64,000 bases of DNA, from the NCBI GenBank assembly GCA_021793155.1, contig JAJYTF010000016.1:49240-113239 (forward strand), given 5' to 3'. Within the stretch, counting starts at the first letter, position 1; each line of letters begins with the position of its first letter. Under the pieces are notes generated by a model that saw nothing but the letters and a program-made list of their open reading frames with translations, had not been told where the DNA came from and did not search any database. Origin of the DNA: Pseudomonadota bacterium (GTDB lineage: Bacteria; Pseudomonadota; Alphaproteobacteria; Rhodospirillales; Magnetospirillaceae). The translations under genes were made by a program, and so were the position numbers. Of the stretch, positions 52,359 through 61,282 are shown piece after piece.

Positions 52359-55300
52359 TTAGTTAATGGCCGACAGACCGCCAGCTTGCATACGCTTTTT
52401 ATAGCTGCTCATGAAGCTCTGGAAGCCTTCGGCCTCCTTGATCTTGGTGGCGATCGCCGGAAGGTCGGGGAGATCCCGGTCCAAGGCGCTGGTCAGCAGC
52501 CAGAAGCCGTCCTTGTACGGCGTGCCGGCCATGGCCGGGCCATAATTGCGGCGCAGCATGGCCAAACCGCGCTCGTCGCTGCCGAGGGTGAGCGCGGTCG
52601 CCCAGCTCAGGACCAGCTTGGCCGAGGCATCGTCGAGGGTGGTGTTGCGCTCCGGCCGGGGCACCAGCGACTCGAAAGCGGCCGCCGCCTCGAGCCAATT
52701 GTGCTTGTGCCAATGGATTTCGGCGCGGAGCAGGCTGGCCTCGGCGGAATCGTCGCCGACCAACAGCTGAACCGCCTCGGGAACCCGGTCGAGGTCGGCC
52801 AGCGCGCGCGCCTTGAGATGAGTGCGCTGGCGCTGCAGGTCAGGCGGAAGCCCGGCCATCTCGCTGCTCTGAAGCGCATCGACGGCCGCCTGCGGCTGGC
52901 GGTCCAGAAGATCAAGCAGGGCCAGTTGCGCCCCGACGCGGGCCTTGTCCAGGCCCTGCAGGCGGTAGGTCACCTGATGCTTCAAGAGTTCGATGGCCCG
53001 ATCCAGCAGGTCGACCGAGGCCAGGCGGTCGGCCAGCTTGCGGATCATTTCATCGCCCTTGGGGCCGGTCGGCGTCAGGTCGCGGAACTCGTCATAAAGA
53101 CCGATGGCAGAGACCGGTGGCAGAGCGTCCGCGGCTCCGTCCAGATAGAGCTTGGCGAAGGTGTCGGTCATCATCTTGGCGACCTTCGGCGCGTCCCTGT
53201 CGTTCGGGTAGTTGTTGGCGAGCGAGCGCAGAGCGCGGAGGGCGTCGGGGTAGTCGCCCTCGTCCATCTCCAGTTCGGCATAGCGGCGCAACAGGCCGAA
53301 CTCGAAATCCTCCTCCCGCCAGGCGAACCGCAGGCGGTCGAGTTGCTCGACGGCCTCCTTCGGACTGATCTTGTGCATCCTGAGCCGGAGTTCGACCGCC
53401 GCCGCCGCCGCCTTCGCGCGGTATTCGCGATTGTCTCCGTCGGCAGCCTCGCCGTAGTCGTCCAAGGCCTTGTTGAACTGCCCGCCCATCTCCTCGTACA
53501 GGCCATGCAGATAGTCCAGTTCGGGGGTCTCGAAGCGGGAGGCCATTTCCTTGTCGAGGATGGCGAGCGCCTCCTGGGCCGCATCGTCGTCGCCCGCCGC
53601 CACGGCGGCTTCGGCGGCGATAGCCGCCAGCGGCCATTTCAGGGCGTGCGGATAGTCCTTGAGCAACGGCAGGCCGAGGGCCAGTGCCTTGTCCTGATCG
53701 GCCGGAGTCGGGCTGGTGGCGGCGTGGGCGGCGGCACGCCACAATTGGCTTTCCGCGTCGTCCTTGAGCAGTGGATTGTCGAGATCGGGTTGCGCCAGGT
53801 CCCACTGCCCCATCAGCGTTTCTGCGGCACCGCGCAAGGCGCGGAAGGCACCGGTGTCGACCAGGGTGGGTTCATCCGCCGCCGCCATGCGCAGATAGCC
53901 GAGTGCCTCGGCGGCATAGCCGTTGGCGAAGAACAAGCGAGCCGCCTGCAAATGAGCCAGACCGCGCCGAGACTGGGGAAGATCGGCCAACCCCGCCTCG
54001 ACCATCCGCCGCTCGGCGTCGAACTTGTCAGGATCCGCGCGCCTCCACTCCGCCACGTCTAAGAATCCGCCGCTGCCGTTCAGCTTGGCCGCCTGCAGTC
54101 CCGCGCCGGTGTTCAACGACAACCTAAGTCCGGAACCGACCGGCAGGCTGATGGTGACGCCAGCCCGCGAAGACTTGACCTCGAGCCCATCCACATGGGG
54201 CACGATGGCGACGCCCTGCACGGTCGGCAGCAGGTCGAGATCGGTGGTGCTGTGCCCTGGATAGACCCCTGCCCCCAGGGGAATTACCGGCACCACCAGC
54301 ATGGTGTCGCCCACTTCCGGATCGGGCACACTGATCACATTGCCGGCGTCGGCCACGGCCAGGGAGATGCCGATGCCCGAGGGCAGGCTGGCCGGCGCCG
54401 TCACGGCGATCGGCTGTTTCGGCTCGCTCGGCCGGTTCATCAGGTCGATCACCCACAGCAGGCCGTCGCGTCGCACGCTGGGGATATAGTCCGGCTGAAT
54501 CACCAGACGCAGGACGGTGGCCTCCTTGACCGGGAACTGGTCCACCGAGACCACCGCTTCGCCGCCGAGGCGATGCAGCAACGACGTGTCGACTTCCTGA
54601 TGACGGTCGAATACGACCCACAGATAGCCGGCTCGCTCGAACACCGCCGCGGCCACGGGCTTGTCCCAGGCCACACTGAGACTGAAGACCTTGTCCGGCT
54701 GCGGCGCGGCTTGCGAGGCGCCCTTGGCCGCCACCCTCTCGCTGTCTTGTGCGGCGGGCGGCGGCCCCGACGCGGCCGCGGGTTGCCTGGCCTTCGATTT
54801 CGGATCGGGAATCGGCTTGATCGGCGACGGCCCGGCCGGCGTGGCGGCGGCCAGAGTCTCGGACGGAAGCTTGGGTTGCTCCTGGTGAATGAGCGGCTGC
54901 AATGCCGGCAAAGCGACATCGGCGCCTGGCGGCGGTGCCAATGGGGTCTTTTCGGTGCCATCCGCCGGCCCCGGCGAGTCGGCCGCCCGCACCACGTCGA
55001 CCACCACCTTTTTTCCCGAAACGAAATGGCGCAGCCGCGCGGTCGGCGGAATGGACAGCGTTACCGTCGTGTCGTGGCTGCCGGCCTCCGCCACCAGCAC
55101 ACTGATGTCGGACGGCAGGCCGGCCTGCACGCCGGTCATGTCCAGGCGGGCCGGTCTGGCGAAGACGATAGTGGCGCGGCCATCCTGCTGCTTCACCCGA
55201 TAGTCGACCGCCTGCGGCCAGTCGAAGACCAGACGGTTATAGGTCCCGTGCTCGCCCGCCCGAACCGTCACCGCGGGGGCGACGTTGGCTGGCGCGGGCA

Positions 55301-55808
55301 ACGGCGGCCGGACGGTCGCCGGGGGCGGCGACGGCGACGGGCGGCCGGCGGCGGGGGCAGGCGGCAGCAGCGACACCGGCCCAGCCCCGGTGGAGGCGAC
55401 GCTCGGCGGCGCCGGTTCCGGTGCCGCACCAGCGTCGGAAGCCGGAGCATCCAGAAGATCGATGACCACCGCGTTGTTATTGCCGGTGAACGCCTTGACC
55501 TGAACGGGGTGGGCCAGCGGCAGCGTGGCCGTCTTGTGGTCGCCGCTGAGCGAGACGCCGCGCAGGTATTTCACCAGCGGCCGCAACACACCGCGGAAGT
55601 CGCCGTTGACCGGATGGTCGAAACGCAGCACCAGTTCGCCGTTGACCACGTCGGCGGAATAGTTCACCGGCTGGTCCCAGTCGAACACCAGCCGGGCGTA
55701 GCCGTCGTGCAGCGCACCGCGCGGCGGCACCTGGGCGGCAGCCGGCCACGCCAAGGCCAGGAGCAGAACGGCAAGGAGGGAAAGAATGGCGAGACGGGTC
55801 AATCGCAT
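52359..55808 (-). CDS. Large secreted AMIN-like/TPR protein in the flagellar-chemotaxis cluster
   Basis: 1149 residues. A signal peptide (about 1-26, ending WPAAAQ) shows export to the periplasm. The N-terminal half has three related beta segments of AMIN type: YARLVFDWDQPVNYSADVVN, YNRLVFDWPQAVDYRVKQQD and FSLSVAWDKPVAAAVFERAG, joined by long Pro/Ala-rich linkers (about 125-180 and 300-365). The C-terminal half (about 620-1149) is a run of helical TPR-like repeats such as ARLFFANGYAAEALGYLRMA and YAELEMDEGDYPDALRALRS. ATG 55808 opens into the signal peptide with GGAG upstream. Position between cheZ and flhX suggests a structural or motor-associated role; peptidoglycan binding by AMIN is known for other families. 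Confidence 0.85.
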   Translation of the reverse strand: MRLTRLAILSLLAVLLLALAWPAAAQVPPRGALHDGYARLVFDWDQPVNYSADVVNGELVLRFDHPVNGDFRGVLRPLVKYLRGVSLSGDHKTATLPLAHPVQVKAFTGNNNAVVIDLLDAPASDAGAAPEPAPPSVASTGAGPVSLLPPAPAAGRPSPSPPPATVRPPLPAPANVAPAVTVRAGEHGTYNRLVFDWPQAVDYRVKQQDGRATIVFARPARLDMTGVQAGLPSDISVLVAEAGSHDTTVTLSIPPTARLRHFVSGKKVVVDVVRAADSPGPADGTEKTPLAPPPGADVALPALQPLIHQEQPKLPSETLAAATPAGPSPIKPIPDPKSKARQPAAASGPPPAAQDSERVAAKGASQAAPQPDKVFSLSVAWDKPVAAAVFERAGYLWVVFDRHQEVDTSLLHRLGGEAVVSVDQFPVKEATVLRLVIQPDYIPSVRRDGLLWVIDLMNRPSEPKQPIAVTAPASLPSGIGISLAVADAGNVISVPDPEVGDTMLVVPVIPLGAGVYPGHSTTDLDLLPTVQGVAIVPHVDGLEVKSSRAGVTISLPVGSGLRLSLNTGAGLQAAKLNGSGGFLDVAEWRRADPDKFDAERRMVEAGLADLPQSRRGLAHLQAARLFFANGYAAEALGYLRMAAADEPTLVDTGAFRALRGAAETLMGQWDLAQPDLDNPLLKDDAESQLWRAAAHAATSPTPADQDKALALGLPLLKDYPHALKWPLAAIAAEAAVAAGDDDAAQEALAILDKEMASRFETPELDYLHGLYEEMGGQFNKALDDYGEAADGDNREYRAKAAAAAVELRLRMHKISPKEAVEQLDRLRFAWREEDFEFGLLRRYAELEMDEGDYPDALRALRSLANNYPNDRDAPKVAKMMTDTFAKLYLDGAADALPPVSAIGLYDEFRDLTPTGPKGDEMIRKLADRLASVDLLDRAIELLKHQVTYRLQGLDKARVGAQLALLDLLDRQPQAAVDALQSSEMAGLPPDLQRQRTHLKARALADLDRVPEAVQLLVGDDSAEASLLRAEIHWHKHNWLEAAAAFESLVPRPERNTTLDDASAKLVLSWATALTLGSDERGLAMLRRNYGPAMAGTPYKDGFWLLTSALDRDLPDLPAIATKIKEAEGFQSFMSSYKKRMQAGGLSAIN

Positions 55809-55890
55809 CGCGCTCCGCGATGGAGTCGGCCCACACAGATCCCCGCCGGCGAGGGGATGACGGCTCGGGTGGAAGCCGACAGCCGTCATT

Positions 55891-56541
55891 TCAGGTATTG
55901 TTGAACAGCGCGTCGATGGAGGCCTGGTCGTGGGCCTTGTCGGGAAGCTGGGGACCGTTCAGCAGGTCCTCGTCGGTCACCGCCGGCTGTTCCGCCGCAA
56001 CCGGTTGCTCAGGGTGCAGCATCGCCTTGAATTCGGGCCCGAAAGCCGCGACCAGAGCTTCGATGCGATCTTCAATATGCTTCAACGCGCGCACGACTTT
56101 GCTGATGCGCTGGCCAGTGATGTCCTGGAAATTGCATGCTTCATAAATGGTGGTGGTGGCGTCGGTCAGCGCCTGGCGCTGCTCGGCCGGCAGATCGCCC
56201 GCCAACTCTTCGAGCTTTTCGGCCGCATCGAGAATCCCGTTGGTGGCCGCCTCGGTGGCGCCGACGATGGCGTCCAGTTCGTCGGTCGCCGAGGCGATGT
56301 ACTGCGCCTGGATGTCCTGCGGCCGCAACTGGGCGATCTCGGCCTTGGCCCGGTGAATATACTCGGCCAAGGCCTCGACCTCCCGGTAGAGTTTGAGGTC
56401 GGCGGCCGAAACATCGCCCGACAGCGACATGAGGAGGGAGCGGACTACCTCGCCGACATCCTCGACCTTCACCGTCTCGCCATGCCGTTTGCGCAGCATT
56501 TCGAGATGCAGAATCAGGTCGCGGTCAACCGTCGCCGGCAT
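55891..56541 (-). CDS. cheZ: Protein phosphatase CheZ
   Basis: 216 residues. CheZ dephosphorylates CheY-phosphate. The active-site helix reads EACNFQDITGQRISKVVRAL, holding the catalytic Gln in QDITGQ. The long helical hairpin is flanked by Ala-rich coils. The C-terminus DQASIDALFNNT is the CheY-docking peptide (compare E. coli DDLLDSLGF). ATG 56541 follows AAAGGAGACC. It is downstream of cheY by 88 bp; the large TPR gene begins 82 bp further on. Confidence 0.95.
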   Translation of the reverse strand: MPATVDRDLILHLEMLRKRHGETVKVEDVGEVVRSLLMSLSGDVSAADLKLYREVEALAEYIHRAKAEIAQLRPQDIQAQYIASATDELDAIVGATEAATNGILDAAEKLEELAGDLPAEQRQALTDATTTIYEACNFQDITGQRISKVVRALKHIEDRIEALVAAFGPEFKAMLHPEQPVAAEQPAVTDEDLLNGPQLPDKAHDQASIDALFNNT

Positions 56542-56629
56542 GACAGGTCTCCTTTAGAACCATTGCCGCTGATGCAATGCCCTGGTCATTGCGGGCCAAT
56601 GACGAAGTGCTTGTTCAACGGCATTGCCT

Positions 56630-57016
56630 TTAGAACTCCCCAAGCACACTGACCATCTTGGCCTGCAGGGTCTCGGCATTGAATGGCTTGACGATGTAGT
56701 TGGAAACGCCGGCTTCCTTCGCCGCGATGACGTTTTCCGACTTCGATTCGGCGGTCACCATGATGAAGGGGACGCTTTTCAGCTTGGCGTCGGCGCGCAC
56801 TTCGCGAAGCAGTTGGAGGCCGGTCATCGGCTCCATGTTCCAGTCGGAAATCACCAGCCCGAAATTGCCGCCGCGCAGCATCTGTAAGGCCATGGAACCG
56901 TCAGTTGCTTCTTCGATGTTCACGAATCCCAACTGCCTCAAGAGATTGCGGATGATGCGCAACATCGTCTTGTAGTCGTCCACAATCAAGATATGCATAT
57001 TCTTGTCGACAGCCAT
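56630..57016 (-). CDS. cheY: Chemotaxis response regulator CheY
   Basis: 128 residues, a single receiver domain. HILIVDDYKTMLRIIRNLLR has the acidic pair, FGLVISDWNMEPMTGLQLLR the phosphorylated Asp, FIMVTAESKSENVI the switch Thr, and YIVKPFNAETLQ the conserved Lys. It should bind FliM when phosphorylated and change motor rotation. GAAGGAG lies upstream of the ATG. It follows motE by 121 bp, with AT-rich sequence that may contain a promoter. Confidence 0.96.
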   Translation of the reverse strand: MAVDKNMHILIVDDYKTMLRIIRNLLRQLGFVNIEEATDGSMALQMLRGGNFGLVISDWNMEPMTGLQLLREVRADAKLKSVPFIMVTAESKSENVIAAKEAGVSNYIVKPFNAETLQAKMVSVLGEF

Positions 57017-57137
57017 CCGTCACTCCTTCAAGCCCGCTTGGGCAAGACACCATCACCGCAAGATATGAAACAATGGTAATCAGATCATAGTTAATATACG
57101 GAACCCCACCCTGATCAAGTGATTTCACGCAGCCCGG

Positions 57138-57953
57138 TCAGCCGCCACCTTGGCCTTCGGCTTTTGCCGCACGGCGCACCGCCATTGCGTCGGTGATGGT
57201 CTTGGCCTTCATCGGATCCATGGACTCCATGATCGGCGCGACTTTCTGTTCCTTCATGTGAGTGAGAACGCCAAGCAAAACCGGCATGTCGAGTTGCTCG
57301 AATATCTTGGCCGCATCCTTCGGTTTCATGTTTTCATAGATCTTGACCAGGCTTTTCATCTTACCGTCATCCTGGTCGTCGACCTGTTTCAGCATGGATT
57401 CGATATTCGCCTGCAATCCTTTCATCTCGGTGATCTTTTTGTCGATGCGCCCTTCCGCGGCCTTGACCAGGTTCTCCCTGAGGTCCAGGTCGCGCTGGCG
57501 CGCCTCCAAGGCCTCGCGGCGCTCGGACAGCTTCTGCAGGACGTCGATCTCGTTCGGCGTGAAGGTCGGCGGTTCGCCCTCCCCCGACGTGCCCGCGGGC
57601 ACCGCCGGCGGGGCTGAGTCCGCGCTCGAGGTGCCACCGGCCGGCGTGGCCGACCCGCTGTCGGTCGCGGCCGGCGCGGTCGCTGCTGCGGGCGTGCCGT
57701 CGGCTGGGGTTCGTTGGCCGCGCCTGCGCCCGCCGGGCGGTGGCGGCTGCTGGGCCTCGGACTGGTTGACCGACAGCGAGGCGACATCGATGGAGGACAG
57801 CCCCCTCCATATATCGTTGACCCGAACCGAGAGCATGAGGGCGGCGACGAAGATCGTCACCGGCAGCAGGCGCATATGGGGAATGCCGCCTCGCTTCGGC
57901 GCACGGCTGCGCTGCCTCGCCTCGTTGGTCGCACGCCTGCCTTTCGACGCCAT
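57138..57953 (-). CDS. MotE-like flagellar protein
   Basis: 271 residues. A basic start and one membrane helix (about 26-46), a Pro/Ala/Thr-rich spacer (about 65-125), a coiled coil (EALEARQRDLDLRENLVKAA) and a C-terminal MgtE-N-like domain (YENMKPKDAAKIFEQLDMPV, LGVLTHMKEQKVAPIMESMD). This is the MotE layout; Sinorhizobium MotE is a periplasmic chaperone for MotC. Set 15 bp after the DUF6468-like gene within the fliL-fliM run, matching alphaproteobacterial gene order. Confidence 0.85.
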   Translation of the reverse strand: MASKGRRATNEARQRSRAPKRGGIPHMRLLPVTIFVAALMLSVRVNDIWRGLSSIDVASLSVNQSEAQQPPPPGGRRRGQRTPADGTPAAATAPAATDSGSATPAGGTSSADSAPPAVPAGTSGEGEPPTFTPNEIDVLQKLSERREALEARQRDLDLRENLVKAAEGRIDKKITEMKGLQANIESMLKQVDDQDDGKMKSLVKIYENMKPKDAAKIFEQLDMPVLLGVLTHMKEQKVAPIMESMDPMKAKTITDAMAVRRAAKAEGQGGG

Positions 57954-57968
57954 GGCTCTTGCCTTCCG

Positions 57969-58448
57969 TCAGCGCACGGCCTGGAGCGCGCGCAGCAATT
58001 CCCGCTCGGCCTCGGAACGCTCGTCTTCCATCTCGTCCTCACCCGATGCCGGCGCGGCCGCCGCCGGCGCCGTCCGGCCACCGGCGGCCGGGCGCGAAGC
58101 CGCCCCCGGGGCCGGCTTGGGTTCCGCCCGGGCGGCTCGCACCGAGCCCTCCAGGCGATTTGCCATGCTATCGGCCCGTTCGATCATGAAGGCCAAGTCG
58201 TCACGCAGCGATTGTGCCTTCTCGACCCGCTCCTGCAAGGTCGCGCCGGCCTCTTCGGCCGCACGCCGGAGCTTCGGGATGCCCGCTTCGGCACGCGCAG
58301 TGGCGTCGTTGAACGCGGCTACCAGCCGGGCCATTTCGTCCCGGTTCTTGCGCAGCTGATTGAGCCGGCTGTTGAGGATCACCGCATAGACGATGGTCGC
58401 GGCCAGCAGAATGGCGACGATGACGTCAAGAGCGAGCTTGTAGTCCAT
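57969..58448 (-). CDS. DUF6468-like membrane protein of the flagellar operon
   Basis: 159 residues. One N-terminal membrane helix (VIVAILLAATIVYAVILNSR), a coiled-coil middle (LNQLRKNRDEMARLVAAFND, ERVEKAQSLRDDLAFMIERA), then a Pro/Ala-rich linker and an acidic C-terminus. Proteins of this layout lie between fliM and motE in many alphaproteobacteria, and a Caulobacter relative affects flagellar positioning; I recall this only from gene order and shape. Its ATG shares one base with the fliM stop (TGATG). Confidence 0.75.
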   Translation of the reverse strand: MDYKLALDVIVAILLAATIVYAVILNSRLNQLRKNRDEMARLVAAFNDATARAEAGIPKLRRAAEEAGATLQERVEKAQSLRDDLAFMIERADSMANRLEGSVRAARAEPKPAPGAASRPAAGGRTAPAAAAPASGEDEMEDERSEAERELLRALQAVR

Positions 58449-59650
58449 CAGACTTTCTCCTTCTTGACCTTCTCATCGATGCGAATGGCGATGCGATTTC
58501 CTTTCCGCCCCATCTTGCCGCCGAACATCGGTACATCGCCGCAACGCAGCTCGACGGTGGAGTCGGGCATGGCGTTCAGCATGATCTTCGAGCCGACCCG
58601 CAGGTCAAGGATGTCGCGCAGCGGCATGACCTGCTCGTCAAGCACCGCCTCCATTTCCACCTCGGTCATCCACAGTTCCTCGGCCAGGTGGGTCTCCCAG
58701 ATCGAGTCGCGGCCGAATTTTTCGCCCATGAACATCTGCAGCAGCAGTTCGCGGACGGGCTCGAGGGTCGCGTAGGGCAGCATCAGCTCGAGGCGCCCGC
58801 CGCGGTCTTCCATGTCAATCCTGAGCTTGGCCACGATGGCGGCGTTGCTCGGGCGGGAAATGGTGGCGAAGCGCGGATTGGTCTCGAGACGGTCGAAGCG
58901 GAACGTCACCGGCGACAGCGGGTCGAACGCTGCAGAAAGGTCGGACAGCACCACATGCACCATGCGCTCGACCAGGTTGCGCTCGATGGTGGTATAGGGG
59001 CGGCCTTCGATGCGCATCGCCGCCGTGCCGCGGCGCCCGCCGAGCAGCACGTCGACGATGGAATAGATGAGCGACGAATCGACGGTGAGCAGGCCGTAAT
59101 TGTCCCATTCCTCGGCCTTGAAGACGCCGAGCATGGCCGGCAACGGAATGGAATTCAGGTAGTCGCCGAACCTCAGCGACAGGATGTTGTCGAGGGAGAC
59201 TTCGACGTTGTCGGAAGTGAAATTGCGCATGCTGGTGGACATCATGCGGACCAGGCGGTCGAACACCACTTCCAGCATGGGAAGGCGTTCGTAGGATACC
59301 AGCGCCGAATTGAGGATGGCCTGGATGCCGGAACGTTCTCCGTCGCCCTCGTGCGCCTCGTCGAAACCGAGCAGAGAGTCGATTTCGTCCTGGTTCAGCA
59401 CGCGAGCCGAGCTGCCGCCCCCCAGCGCGGCACCCTCGGCCGCTTCGCCATCGTCGGCGTTGCCGAGCATGGCCTCCCACTCGGCGGCCATGGCGTCGGC
59501 GTCGCCACCATCTTCCTGCCCCTCGCCGGCCGATGCGTCGCCGTCGTCGCCGCCGGCCATGGCGGCCCACTCCTTCATCAAGGCTTCTTCGTCGTCGGCG
59601 GTACGGCCTTCGCCGCCCATTTCGCTGTCATCCGACATCGCGGAGTCCAT
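58448..59650 (-). CDS. fliM: Flagellar motor switch protein FliM with long acidic N-terminal extension
   Basis: 400 residues, about 65 more than E. coli FliM. The core from about residue 100 is standard: RNFTSDNVEVSLDNILSLRF, YSIVDVLLGG, SPVTFRFDRLETNPRFATIS and the SpoA C-ring domain (LRDILDLRVGSKIMLNAMPD). The CheY-phosphate-binding peptide LNQDEIDSLLGF, usually at the extreme N-terminus, sits at residues 85-96. Before it is an acidic stretch containing two related pieces, EEALMKEWAAMAGG and ADAMAAEWEAMLGN. It overlaps the next gene by one base; fliL ends three bases upstream. Confidence 0.96.
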   Translation of the reverse strand: MDSAMSDDSEMGGEGRTADDEEALMKEWAAMAGGDDGDASAGEGQEDGGDADAMAAEWEAMLGNADDGEAAEGAALGGGSSARVLNQDEIDSLLGFDEAHEGDGERSGIQAILNSALVSYERLPMLEVVFDRLVRMMSTSMRNFTSDNVEVSLDNILSLRFGDYLNSIPLPAMLGVFKAEEWDNYGLLTVDSSLIYSIVDVLLGGRRGTAAMRIEGRPYTTIERNLVERMVHVVLSDLSAAFDPLSPVTFRFDRLETNPRFATISRPSNAAIVAKLRIDMEDRGGRLELMLPYATLEPVRELLLQMFMGEKFGRDSIWETHLAEELWMTEVEMEAVLDEQVMPLRDILDLRVGSKIMLNAMPDSTVELRCGDVPMFGGKMGRKGNRIAIRIDEKVKKEKV

Positions 59651-59653
59651 TCG

Positions 59654-60211
59654 TCACTGAACCAGCATTTCCTTGAACAGCACGTCGTTCACCTTGGCCG
59701 GCTTGACGGCATTGTTGACGCGTGCCAACAACTCCTCGCGCAGCCGCAACATCCCGGCCGAACCTTGCAGGTCTTCGATGCGCAGTTCCCGCAAATAGAC
59801 CTGGAAATTGTCAATGATGCGCGGCATCACCGCCTCGATCTTCGAGACGTCCAGGGGATTTTCCAGCTCCAGGCTGACTCGGATCTTAAGAAAATTCTGC
59901 TTCCTGCCCGTTGTATTGAGGTTCACCAGGATTTCAGGCAGGTCGTAGAAGATCGCCGCCTGCACCTCTCCCTTGCCCTTTCCTTCGCCGGTGGATTGGG
60001 GCGCAGCCTTGTTTTCACTTTTCGCCGCGTGCAGCAAGGGATCGAGAAGACCCGAAAAATAGGCGCCGGCGGCAGCACCGACCACCAGCAGCAGCGGCAG
60101 GACGATGAAAAGGATCAGCTTCTTCTTGCTTCGCCCACCGCCGGAAGATGGTTCTTCGACTTCTTCCGAGCCTTCGTCTTCATCAAAATCTTCTTCAAGG
60201 TCTTCGGCCAT
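59654..60211 (-). CDS. fliL: Flagellar basal body-associated protein FliL
   Basis: 185 residues. An acidic cytoplasmic start, basic RSKKK and a membrane helix (LILFIVLPLLLVVGAAAGAY), then the periplasmic stomatin-like FliL domain: PEILVNLNTTGRKQNFLKIR, VSLELENPLDVSKIEAVMPR and LREELLARVNNAVKPAKVND. FliL forms a ring around the stator. First gene of the long minus-strand flagellar run, divergent from flgF across 312 bp. Confidence 0.95.
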   Translation of the reverse strand: MAEDLEEDFDEDEGSEEVEEPSSGGGRSKKKLILFIVLPLLLVVGAAAGAYFSGLLDPLLHAAKSENKAAPQSTGEGKGKGEVQAAIFYDLPEILVNLNTTGRKQNFLKIRVSLELENPLDVSKIEAVMPRIIDNFQVYLRELRIEDLQGSAGMLRLREELLARVNNAVKPAKVNDVLFKEMLVQ

Positions 60212-60523
60212 GGTCCTCGCACCTTCGAGCGGGCCCCTTTGGCCCCGTCAGCAAATGACGAATGCTCCGACCCTTGTGCCCGGAGTCAGTCATCGTGGAC
60301 TTTAATCGCCCCCGGTTAATAAGGCGTTGATATATTTCCCCCCGCATCGTGACAAGCCATTTCCCACCGGGCAATAACTGCCCGGCACGGCTTGCCTCAA
60401 GAGCTCGGAGGCTGCCGCTCCACGGGCCTCAAGTCAATGAAACAGCCTTGGTTTCCCCCGAAGCCGGGCCCTGGCATGGCTCCTGCATTGTCTCGGCTGA
60501 AGGTTTTTGCAGGACCGCCGAAC
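60212..60523. other. Divergent flagellar promoter region fliL / flgF
   Basis: 312 bp. Holds a sigma-54-like promoter for flgF (60472-60487), a small GGGCA/TGCCC hairpin (60369-60384), and AT-richer sequence at 60300-60345 with TTAATCGCCCCCGGTTAA (TTAA repeated, but 10-base spacing). No convincing sigma-54 site for fliL. Confidence 0.6.
60472..60487 (+). promoter_or_regulatory. Sigma-54-type promoter for flgF
   Basis: TGGCATGGCTCCTGCA against TGGCAC-N5-TTGCW: 14 of 16 fit, with the invariant GG and GC at the correct spacing. It lies 36 bp before the flgF start codon. Class II/III flagellar genes of alphaproteobacteria often use sigma-54. Confidence 0.65.
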
Positions 60524-61267
60524 ATGGAAAACAGCACCTATGTCGCCCTTTCTCGCCAAGCCGGGCTGTGGCGCCAGATGGAAGTGGTGGCCAACAACAT
60601 GGCCAACGCCAACACGCCCGCCTACAAGGCTGAGCAGGTGATGTTCACCGACTACGTGGCGAAAATGAAATCGGCCGACACCCCGTTTGGCCAAAACGTT
60701 TCCTTCGTTCGCGACCTGGCCACCATCCGCGACACCCGCGAAGGCCCGATGACCATGACGAACGCCCCGCTTGACGTCGCCATCCACGGCGAAGGCTATT
60801 TCACCATCGATACGCCGACGGGCCAGCGCTACAGCAGGGAAGGCCACTTCCGCCTGGACGAGAACGGAATGGTGGTCACCTCGTCGGGCTATCCGGTGCT
60901 GCAACAGAACGACACCCCCATAATCCTCGCCCCCAATGAGTCGCAGATTACCATCGCCGGCGACGGCACGGTGTCCACCGAGAACGGTATCATCGGCAAG
61001 TTCAAGATCGTCAAATTCGACAACGAGCAGGACCTGCGCAAGGCCGGCGATGGAACCTACCAGACCACCGCCAACCCGACGGCGGTCGATGTCCCCAACC
61101 TTAGCCAGGGCATGCTGGAGGAATCCAACGTCCAGCCGATCGTCGAGATGACTCACATGATGACCATCATGCGCAATTACGAAGGCGTACAGCTAATGCT
61201 CCAGAACGAGTACGACCGGCAGATGAAGGCGATGCCGATCCTGTCCCAGTCGCAGCAGACTGCGTAA
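60524..61267 (+). CDS. flgF: Distal rod protein FlgF
   Basis: 247 residues. MENSTYVALSRQAGLWRQME then VVANNMANANTPAYKAEQ is the FlgF N-terminus; DVAIHGEGYFTIDTPTGQRY, SREGHFRLDENGMVV and QPIVEMTHMMTIMRNYEGVQ follow. The start ATG 60524 is chosen over longer in-frame starts, which would run across the sigma-54 promoter. First gene of flgF-flgG-flgA-flgH. Confidence 0.96.
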   Translation: MENSTYVALSRQAGLWRQMEVVANNMANANTPAYKAEQVMFTDYVAKMKSADTPFGQNVSFVRDLATIRDTREGPMTMTNAPLDVAIHGEGYFTIDTPTGQRYSREGHFRLDENGMVVTSSGYPVLQQNDTPIILAPNESQITIAGDGTVSTENGIIGKFKIVKFDNEQDLRKAGDGTYQTTANPTAVDVPNLSQGMLEESNVQPIVEMTHMMTIMRNYEGVQLMLQNEYDRQMKAMPILSQSQQTA

Positions 61268-61282
61268 GAAAGGAACGAAGCC

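Noticed and set aside
60300..60345. CtrA site between fliL and flgF
   Set aside because: TTAA copies are spaced by 10 bases, not 7.
60330..60370. Sigma-54 promoter for fliL on the minus strand
   Set aside because: TGGC and GC elements are present but one base too far apart.
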